Positions 1 to 5,656 of a DNA stretch of 6,673 nucleotides are shown here, one piece after another. Source of the DNA: JAGOLU01 sp964542665 (GTDB lineage: Bacteria > Patescibacteriota > Microgenomatia > UBA1406 > GWC2-37-13); assembly GCA_964542665.1 (NCBI GenBank), contig CAZIUF010000037.1, positions 1 to 6,673 on the forward strand, written 5' to 3'. Within the stretch, counting starts at the first letter, position 1. Every line of letters starts with the position of its first letter. A model generated the notes under the pieces. It was not told the DNA's origin. It worked only from the letters and a program-made list of their open reading frames with translations, and did not search any database. A program made the position numbers and the translations under genes.

Positions 1-546
1 CTCAAACCACAAGAAAAACCGCTCATCAAATCCCCCGAGTGCCTCAAATACCGATCTTTTAATCAATAGACACCCTCCCCAGAGTGTCTGAGGGGCACTC
101 CGAAATGCAAGCAATGCAAATAGTGGTATCCGCTTCAGTGGTGTGTACTCGGCCAAAAACCACCACACTGTCGGGAGTGGGTGGGTATACCGAGGATCTG
201 TAGTCGTTGGACATGCCGCATCGATTGCTTCATTATGCAGATCGTGTACCCACTGCAGGACGGTAGCACCGGTGATGGTCACGTCAGGATTGAGGATGAG
301 CAACCACTCGCCTCTTGCCCGTCTCGCACCGGTGTTTGCCCCCGAGCCAAACCCGGTGTTTTTCGGTTGGGGTAGGTACACAACACCGGTTAAAGATGCT
401 TGAGTGATATCAGGGGTCTGATCAACTACCAAGATCTCTGTCTCGGGATGAGCAAGTTGTTGTGCAAGCTTTTTTGTGGGGCCAATAGATCGATAGTTGA
501 TGATGATGCAACTGACTTGCGGTGAGGTTTCAAGTGTTTTATCCAT
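1..546 (-). CDS. GT2 family glycosyltransferase, rhamnosyltransferase (WbbL)-like, 3' end outside window
   Basis: This is the N-terminal 182 residues of a cytoplasmic or membrane-associated GT-A fold glycosyltransferase that would move a sugar from a nucleotide-sugar to a growing surface glycan. Seen in the translation: a first beta strand SCIIINY (12-18), the nucleotide-binding strand ILVVDQTPD (38-46), the family block NTGFGSGANTG (63-73), the metal-site strand LILNPDV (83-89), and the acceptor-side block WGGCLLIKRSVFEALGGFDERFF (spanning 156-178) ending WFE. In this family the next residue is normally Asp, giving the ED pair; it would lie just beyond base 1. The usual DNxS after the second strand is replaced by DQTP. 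ATG at 546 is chosen because the first beta strand follows about ten residues later; no clear Shine-Dalgarno precedes it. It starts 16 bp after the preceding gene's stop, so it is probably co-transcribed and translationally coupled. Family is firm; the sugar specificity is unknown. Confidence 0.9.
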   Translation of the reverse strand, partial: MDKTLETSPQVSCIIINYRSIGPTKKLAQQLAHPETEILVVDQTPDITQASLTGVVYLPQPKNTGFGSGANTGARRARGEWLLILNPDVTITGATVLQWVHDLHNEAIDAACPTTTDPRYTHPLPTVWWFLAEYTPLKRIPLFALLAFRSAPQTLWGGCLLIKRSVFEALGGFDERFFLWFE

Positions 547-562
547 GATTTGGATTGATGGG

Positions 563-1768
563 TCAAATAGTCTGAGAGGGTGACATGCCACTCCTCTTTA
601 GTCGATATTTTTCAACGAGCGCACTCACCCCATCAGTACATGCGCCAAAACAAAGGTAAAAATACGTAAATATCGCCATCTTCTCAGCTGCGGGCTCGTT
701 TCCACCTTGTAAAAAGTATGGCGCATACAAAAGAGCGATAAGCGCCATCACGTAGTGCGTCCGAGCATCTACGTGCAATACGACGCTCACGAAAATATAT
801 GTCCCGATCCACAAATAATAAGCTGTATTAGAAATATCAGGCACGCTCTGAGCGATGATCACTCCAGCCAAGAGCCAGTTCAGACCAAAAACATATCTAT
901 GTACTATGACATCGTGCTGTCTATACCAGCGCCGTAAACGGATGAGGAAATTGGTGATTAGCTCTTTCCCCCAAAGCACATACAGTCTGATAAATTCGCG
1001 CCTCCGGTCATCTTTTTGCAAGTGAGCGTGAGGCAATGAGTATTTTTTTGTTAGGATTTTTTTGAGTGCATCTATCAGTTTGCCGATCAGATTGTGTCGG
1101 ATGACCTGCCAACGGATGAACCAGTAGAGTGGGTAATAGAAAAATCCAAAATACAAGAAAAATATTCGATCGTTTGGAGTTAGCTTACCATAAATGACCA
1201 CTACCTTGCTCCAGAGGAATGAAAGGAGATTGCCACCCGATCTCGTGTATGTCGCATAGTCACCAAATGAAGCCACCCTGAGCCTCAAACCTCTATGGGA
1301 GAGATATTGTAGGGCGAGCTCTGAAGAGCTAAATACCATGCGTAGTCGGTACTTTTTATCCGCAGAGTGTACCTGCGGTTCAAATCCGACGAGGATGATC
1401 GACTCACTAGTGTCGATATCAGATGTTTTGAAGTTTTGTCTCACCATCTGATTTCCTTTATTATCCAGTAGTGTCGCTACTACCCCACCGGGGATCACAT
1501 GAAAATCTTGTTTACGATGCAGCTCGATATCCAAGATACCAAAACGATCACGATCAACATGGAAATACAGCTCAAATCCGTTGGGTACAGCTGATATCGA
1601 GTATCTGCTCTCTCTCACCTCAGAGAGGAATCCGTACCTGCTCGCCTCTGCTCGCTTGAAGATGAAGGGGATGCTGAGGATCAGTACTCCAAAAAAGAGC
1701 ATGAGTAAAACAAACCGTATCCGACCGATGGTCTGAGATGGAGAATTTATAGTCATAATATGCATCAT
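563..1768 (-). CDS. Unrecognised six-TM membrane protein with extracytoplasmic beta-rich domain
   Basis: I do not recognise a named family. The 401-residue product has a hydrophobic helix at about 17-36, then a polar, beta-strand-rich region at 38-190, a second helix at 201-219, a strongly basic loop at 220-290, and four further helices at about 292-309, 313-333, 337-353 and 363-380, ending in a basic tail. Basic loops fall on one side, giving a consistent model: N-terminus inside, residues 38-190 outside, 220-290 and the tail inside. The outer domain (NGFELYFHVDR, then LLDNKGN, then GFEPQ and SADKKYRLRM) resembles a jelly-roll, carbohydrate-binding-like beta sandwich; that is inference from strand pattern alone. 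No GT-C acidic motif is evident, so an accessory, polymerase-like or transport role is possible. The start at 1768 is supported by AGAGGA six bases upstream; ATGs at 1765 and 1756 are alternatives. The position between two glycosyltransferases suggests a glycan role. Confidence 0.85.
   Translation of the reverse strand: MMHIMTINSPSQTIGRIRFVLLMLFFGVLILSIPFIFKRAEASRYGFLSEVRESRYSISAVPNGFELYFHVDRDRFGILDIELHRKQDFHVIPGGVVATLLDNKGNQMVRQNFKTSDIDTSESIILVGFEPQVHSADKKYRLRMVFSSSELALQYLSHRGLRLRVASFGDYATYTRSGGNLLSFLWSKVVVIYGKLTPNDRIFFLYFGFFYYPLYWFIRWQVIRHNLIGKLIDALKKILTKKYSLPHAHLQKDDRRREFIRLYVLWGKELITNFLIRLRRWYRQHDVIVHRYVFGLNWLLAGVIIAQSVPDISNTAYYLWIGTYIFVSVVLHVDARTHYVMALIALLYAPYFLQGGNEPAAEKMAIFTYFYLCFGACTDGVSALVEKYRLKRSGMSPSQTI
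727..1165 (-). other. C-terminal four-helix bundle plus basic cytoplasmic loop of the six-TM protein
   Basis: This sub-region of the 563-1768 gene encodes most of the basic loop (about residues 202-290, rich in Arg, Lys and His, including KDDRRREF at 252-259) and the helices at 292-309, 313-333 and 337-353. The helices are separated by very short turns (PDISNT at 310-315, HVDART at 332-337), typical of a compact hydrophobic bundle such as an O-antigen-polymerase-like or DUF-type core. It contains no conserved motif that I can name. Confidence 0.35.
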
Positions 1769-1780
1769 TGATATCCTCTA

Positions 1781-1795
1781 TTTATCATCCAGAAT
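1781..1795. repeat. Partial direct copy of the REP-like element's left arm
   Basis: TTTATCATCCAGAAT at 1781-1795 matches TTTGTCATCCTGAAT at 1815-1829 at 13 of 15 positions, in the same orientation and offset by 34 bp. The returning arm (TTCAGGAT) is absent, so this copy cannot form the hairpin alone. It ends just upstream of the Shine-Dalgarno of the six-TM gene. It may be a decayed or truncated repeat unit, or chance similarity. Confidence 0.4.
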
Positions 1796-1820
1796 AATTC
1801 GTTTAGTGCCTTCGTTTGTC

Positions 1821-1841
1821 ATCCTGAATTTATTTCAGGAT
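1821..1841. repeat. REP-like palindrome (8-bp perfect arms, 5-nt loop)
   Basis: ATCCTGAA at 1821-1828 is the exact reverse complement of TTCAGGAT at 1834-1841, separated by TTTAT. With its flanks it reads GTCATCCTGAA, loop, TTCAGGATCTTTG. From memory this resembles short intergenic palindromes of the TCATCCTGAA...TTCAGGATC type scattered through several bacterial genomes; I could not verify that here. No T-run follows either arm, so it is not a standard intrinsic terminator. If the promoter at 1852-1881 is real, the hairpin would lie in the 5' leader of the six-TM gene. Confidence 0.7.
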
Positions 1842-1851
1842 CTTTGAATAT

Positions 1852-1881
1852 TTTATATATTGTTCCCTCATTTCAGTTCAA
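1852..1881 (-). promoter_or_regulatory. Possible sigma70-type promoter for the six-TM and GT2 genes
   Basis: On the minus strand, TTGAAC (1876-1881, 4 of 6 to the consensus) is followed after 18 bases by TATAAA (1852-1857, 5 of 6). A transcript would begin near 1845 and have a leader of about 77 nt containing the palindrome at 1821-1841. A perfect 10-bp inverted repeat AAACATGTTT at 1882-1891 abuts the -35 box and could be an operator or chance AT-rich symmetry. Support is pattern matching only, in an AT-rich gap. Confidence 0.3.
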
Positions 1882-1925
1882 AAACATGTTTGAGTGTACC
1901 ATATCTCCCCATGAGGATGAGGTAC

Positions 1926-3515
1926 TCACCGCTGAGCTACTTCCTCAAAACCCCAACTATACAGAGTCGCCGGCCAGACTGAGTATGGGTTGGTCTCCAG
2001 CGGGTATCGGTCGATGAATACTTCTTTTTTTAGGTTTTTCTCCGCATAGTCGATGACATCGCGGGGAAGCTGATCATAGTCGATGACTATGAATCCAGTT
2101 TTGTATCGACCCATCAATCTCTTCAGATCACGCGCCTCACTTACCAACACAAATCTCTCAGAGACGATCTTTGTCCCGTCCTTTAGGGTCGTATGAGTGA
2201 TCTTTTTCTCGTGTCCGTTGATGACCCCCTGCTCATCTCCCCAATAAAATAGCCCTATTCCCTCATATCCATTACCGAGATACCACTGCACACGATTGAT
2301 CCATGGATCAATCACAAATGGAGCTGCGCCAGACGCACGCGCCCTGCGTATCGGAGCATAGAGTAGATCATGGTCGATATTGGATATCTCACGGAAGTCA
2401 CGATTGATCGAGTAGTACTTCTGGGGCTTCGTAGCAAACTTATTGCCATTTGCGATGATGAGTAGTGCAAGACAAAGCCCAATAATCTTCGCATATCTCG
2501 AGGTGAATAGCTGAGCTACTTGATAGAGAAAGTAAGCCATCCCGATATATAAATAAGGGAAAATCCCGGTGATGTACTTGGACATGTGGTGTCCAAAAAG
2601 AAAACATACAAATATCAATGTCAAAATAATATGTAAGAGAACTGTGTCGAATATGAGAGGTGACTTTTTGCGCAGCAATACAAGCCCGCTGAGACCCATA
2701 AAGGTTACGATGCCGTACTCTCTCCAGAGGAATGAGTGGTAATACCCCACGTTATTGGCTCCAAAAAATGATGATCCGAAGTATTGGACGATGCCTCTGG
2801 GCAAACCACTTAAGATGAGTATGGGGACTATGACCATGCATAGTGCGATAATATGCACGGTGCGTAATCGTCTATATACCCGCGTGTGTACAGCTGTGCT
2901 CAGCAAGAGAGCTCCGATAAAGAAAACTGAAGAGAAATGGGTAAATAATGCCAAAATCAGTACCCCAAGCAACGCGATCGATCCTCGCCTACTCCATCGA
3001 GAACTTAGGTAACTCACAAGAATCAGTCCAAGGATATACCAGAGTTGCTGGGTAGCATAACCACGAGCTTGGAGAGACCATAAGATTTGGATATATGCGG
3101 TAGCTGTGAGTAGTCCAGCTCCCCACGCGATCACCATGGGCATATACTTTTTGGCTAACAAAAACACCAGTAGCGGCACAAGTGACCCCGCAAACAGTGC
3201 GGGGATCCGAGCAACCATCTCAGACTCACCAAATACCCGGAAGAGTCCTGAAGTTACTAGATGGGTAAAGAGATTGTTTGGCTCGAGCGTCAGCCAGATA
3301 TATTGATAAAATCGCCACCCATACTCGAGGATATACCGTGCCTGGGTAGCAGTAGAAAACTCATCTACCCAAAACGGGTAGCTACCCCACCCCCGCAAAC
3401 GCCAGGCGAATGAAATCAAAAGTAATACAAAGGCACTAAAGAAAAAAAATATGCGATACCGCATCTCTATCGCGACCGCATTACACTTCTTTTTTATGTA
3501 GATAATCCAGAGCAT
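1926..3515 (-). CDS. GT39/PMT-like (ArnT/RgtA-type) polytopic glycosyltransferase
   Basis: Probable GT-C fold integral-membrane enzyme that transfers a sugar from a polyprenyl-phosphate donor on the outer face of the membrane; donor and acceptor are unknown. Family signs in order (numbering from 3515): an N-terminal helix at 20-38, then the first outer loop with WVDEFSTA (49-56; D51/E52 are the expected catalytic acid position), the NNLFTHLVTSGLFRVFGES block (80-98), RIPALFAGSLVPLLVFLLAK helix (103-122), and LWSLQARGYAT (145-155), a hallmark of the PMT_2-type families. About ten helices end near residue 356; residues 360-529 form a soluble, probably outer, C-terminal domain. Two starts are possible: 3515 adds a basic 17-residue leader, while ATG at 3464 (Met18, before RYRIFFFF) puts the first helix at the N-terminus as usual. 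Neither has a good Shine-Dalgarno. The gene follows the YfhO-like gene by 25 bp (76 bp with the shorter start). Confidence 0.85.
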   Translation of the reverse strand: MLWIIYIKKKCNAVAIEMRYRIFFFFSAFVLLLISFAWRLRGWGSYPFWVDEFSTATQARYILEYGWRFYQYIWLTLEPNNLFTHLVTSGLFRVFGESEMVARIPALFAGSLVPLLVFLLAKKYMPMVIAWGAGLLTATAYIQILWSLQARGYATQQLWYILGLILVSYLSSRWSRRGSIALLGVLILALFTHFSSVFFIGALLLSTAVHTRVYRRLRTVHIIALCMVIVPILILSGLPRGIVQYFGSSFFGANNVGYYHSFLWREYGIVTFMGLSGLVLLRKKSPLIFDTVLLHIILTLIFVCFLFGHHMSKYITGIFPYLYIGMAYFLYQVAQLFTSRYAKIIGLCLALLIIANGNKFATKPQKYYSINRDFREISNIDHDLLYAPIRRARASGAAPFVIDPWINRVQWYLGNGYEGIGLFYWGDEQGVINGHEKKITHTTLKDGTKIVSERFVLVSEARDLKRLMGRYKTGFIVIDYDQLPRDVIDYAEKNLKKEVFIDRYPLETNPYSVWPATLYSWGFEEVAQR

Positions 3516-3540
3516 ATGGATTCAAGTATACCCTTATCAG

Positions 3541-5655
3541 TTAATTATCACGCGAGATGTTTAAACTGTCATCCTGTCGCTTTTTCTCTTTCCGTAATAA
3601 ATAAAGCGATCCACATGCAAACAACATAATAATAAGGGTTGTGTCCCTCGATAAATCACTTGCATGTCTTACCAAAGACTGTTTAAAGATGATGTGGTAA
3701 GTTTTATTTTTTATCGCTATAAATTGAAGGTGTTTTGTGTTATTTTTTTTGATGATCGTAGTAGCCACTCTGTTTTGAATAATCGGATTTACGTATTTAC
3801 TCCCAAAGATGATTTGGCTTATCCAACCTGCTCTAGACCCTTCGTACACAATCCAACGATCGGGATGTAAAAGGGGAATATAAGCAAATGAATCGGTACT
3901 ATTGGTGTGCTGTGCTTCTTCTCCATTAATCATAGTTAGATTGGTATCGTTGATACTGTCTGTCTTACCTAAATTCGCTCTGATTCGATAAACTACAATC
4001 GAGCGAGATTTTTCATTTGCAGTGATCATTTCGTTACCAAGATTATCTGTGTCAGGATCACCAACAAAAGCGCCATAGTACTGGAGCCTCTTATCACTAG
4101 ATAGTCTTCTCTTGATTTCCTTAAAATTATTTGTAAGTTTATCGTGTATCAATATCGTATCTACTCCACTTTTCTCTAGATAACCTATAGTGGGGGGGCT
4201 AACAAGCATTGCAGTCTTATTATAAAATCTAATTTGTTCCTCATTAAAAGGATCGACTCCATTGACCAACTGTTTTCCATGAATTATCTGCCCCATGAGC
4301 ATGTGTGGCGCGGGTACACCGTAAGTGCCGTTAGATAGTTGTTGAGGATAGACGACCACTGATTTGATGGATTCATCATTTCTAATGCGTTCATATGTCT
4401 TTCTCATGCTCTGAATATTTGTCATCTGTTGCCAAGAAGGGTCTTTTGTTTGTGATTCGCACAGTATCATCACAATTATGATTATAGAAATTAGGCAATA
4501 AAACCTCCTTATACCAACATAACTTCTTGAAAATTGGTCAAGGGTGACGCTCACCAGTATTGCCAAGAAGAGTGATGCATATAGATTTAAGCGTGAGACA
4601 GCTCTAAAAATGTTGAAGTATTTGAAATACAGCTCGTTTATCGGATGAAGTAGTGGGATATTCGATGAAATGAGTATGGTGATGAGGATACAAATCATAA
4701 AAACCCGCATTACTTGTACATTTCTGTGTTTTATCAGGCCAATAATTGCAATGAGGAGACTGGTGTATCCAAGAGGATTGTCTCCCAATCCGGTCATGCT
4801 AAATACGCTGTCTCTCGCAAATGCAAAGTACGAAGCAGGATTCAACAAGTACGATGTGACACCTAAATCTCGCCCAACTTTCAAACCGGCCGCCCTACTC
4901 GAAAGCACGGCTAAATTAGTGTATATATATTCAATATTCGTAACTATGAATAAGGTAATAAATGACCCATAAAAAACAAGGAAAGATTTAACCAAGTTAT
5001 ATTTGCTTTCTTTCTTTTTATAGGGATATAGCAAAAAGAGTGGTACCGAAAGTAGCAGATTAAAGAAACACCAATATGGATTAATATAAAATGCAAGAAT
5101 TGATATTAAGTGAGTCAGTAATAACTGATATGTACTTTTCCTCTCTAAATAATTAAGGAAGCCGAGAAAGAACAGAGGTATTACCCATATTTGATTGAGG
5201 GATAGTGCTCCCCTCCCCATCAGTATAAAGTAGTATGAGAACCCGAACACAACACCGCCAACCATACTTGCAAGATGACCTTTTGAAATCTTTAGGCAGA
5301 GTAAATATGTGATAAAAGCAGTGATGGGGTAGGTTATTAGGGAAGCTATGTTGGATACCAACACGATCGAGTCAATTGTCCCCCCAAGCCAGGTCATTAT
5401 CCAGATAAGAAAAGAATAGAAAGGTATCTTATAAGGAATAAGGGTAAGATCGTAACCGTATGGGTACCCAATGAGGCTGTTTGATTGAAAGTTACCGCTT
5501 CTAAGATGTTCTACAATCTGCCCCCAGTAGAACCATAATGTTGCATCTGTATCCACATCTGACATACCGTATACACTCCCAATATGGACAATGCGAGGAA
5601 AGAAAATTATACCGGTAATGAGGAAATAAAACGCAATGATAAAAATATTCTTCAT
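3541..5655 (-). CDS. YfhO-like GT-C-type large membrane protein, putative glycosyltransferase
   Basis: A 704-residue membrane protein with an N-terminal helix (about 3-20), an outer loop with clustered acids SDVDTDA (32-38), then GYPYGYDL (63-70), about ten further helices to residue 400, an outer soluble region at 400-670, and a final helix at 671-687 followed by a basic tail. Other family-like points are GDNPLGYTSLLIAIIGLI (291-308) and FRAVSRLNLY (350-359), then strands ending GVDTILIHDK (497-506) and SIVVYRI (552-558). This layout is that of YfhO/DUF6311-like proteins, thought to be GT-C enzymes acting with lipid-linked sugars; the specific reaction is unassigned. The ATG at 5655 lies one base after the upstream stop (TAATATG), so translation is probably coupled. 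The gene is clearly AT-richer than its neighbours (hand counts of single 60-base rows about 30-37% GC, against 43-58% in the next gene), hinting at separate origin. Confidence 0.8.
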   Translation of the reverse strand: MKNIFIIAFYFLITGIIFFPRIVHIGSVYGMSDVDTDATLWFYWGQIVEHLRSGNFQSNSLIGYPYGYDLTLIPYKIPFYSFLIWIMTWLGGTIDSIVLVSNIASLITYPITAFITYLLCLKISKGHLASMVGGVVFGFSYYFILMGRGALSLNQIWVIPLFFLGFLNYLERKSTYQLLLTHLISILAFYINPYWCFFNLLLSVPLFLLYPYKKKESKYNLVKSFLVFYGSFITLFIVTNIEYIYTNLAVLSSRAAGLKVGRDLGVTSYLLNPASYFAFARDSVFSMTGLGDNPLGYTSLLIAIIGLIKHRNVQVMRVFMICILITILISSNIPLLHPINELYFKYFNIFRAVSRLNLYASLFLAILVSVTLDQFSRSYVGIRRFYCLISIIIIVMILCESQTKDPSWQQMTNIQSMRKTYERIRNDESIKSVVVYPQQLSNGTYGVPAPHMLMGQIIHGKQLVNGVDPFNEEQIRFYNKTAMLVSPPTIGYLEKSGVDTILIHDKLTNNFKEIKRRLSSDKRLQYYGAFVGDPDTDNLGNEMITANEKSRSIVVYRIRANLGKTDSINDTNLTMINGEEAQHTNSTDSFAYIPLLHPDRWIVYEGSRAGWISQIIFGSKYVNPIIQNRVATTIIKKNNTKHLQFIAIKNKTYHIIFKQSLVRHASDLSRDTTLIIMLFACGSLYLLRKEKKRQDDSLNISRDN

Positions 5656-5656
5656 A

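Larger units (their letters stand above)
1769..1925. other. 157-bp intergenic spacer with REP-like hairpin and possible promoter
   Basis: The largest gap between genes in the window separates the GT39-like gene (stop at 1926) from the six-TM gene (start at 1768). It holds a stem-loop repeat at 1821-1841, a shorter direct copy of the repeat's left arm at 1781-1795, a possible promoter at 1852-1881 and the Shine-Dalgarno AGAGGA next to 1768. The only small frame noticed, beginning at the ATG near 1911 on the minus strand, has 14 codons and no supporting ribosome-binding site. The gap may split the gene block into two transcription units. Confidence 0.7.

Noticed and set aside
143..403. Open frame on the plus strand, with a second one at 181-375
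   Set aside because: It lies entirely antisense to the GT2 gene, whose minus-strand translation carries all family motifs; the plus-strand product is Ser/Cys/His-rich with no recognisable domain.
755..1659. Plus-strand open frames at 755-937 and 1471-1659
   Set aside because: Both are antisense to the six-TM gene, lack ribosome-binding sites and encode no coherent motif.
1821..1841. Palindrome considered as an intrinsic terminator for the GT39-like gene
   Set aside because: There is no T-run after either arm, and it is about 85 bp past the stop at 1926; a repeat element explains it better.
1894..1925. Imperfect hairpin GAGTACC...GGTACACTC just after the GT39-like stop, followed by T5
   Set aside because: The stem needs a two-base bulge and a long loop, and the T-run is short and several bases away; too weak to call a terminator.
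2312..3306. Open frames at 2312-2494 (minus), 2755-3012 and 3106-3306 (plus)
   Set aside because: They are shadows of the GT39-like gene in other frames, with atypical compositions and no supporting signals.
3498..3530. Small minus-strand frame from a TTG preceded by AAGGG, 14 codons, between the YfhO-like and GT39-like genes
   Set aside because: It is out of frame with the GT39-like gene, very short and without conserved content; it is not supported as a leader peptide.
3664..4972. Plus-strand open frames at 3664-3870 and 4670-4972
   Set aside because: They are antisense to the YfhO-like gene, whose long minus-strand frame and membrane pattern explain the sequence.
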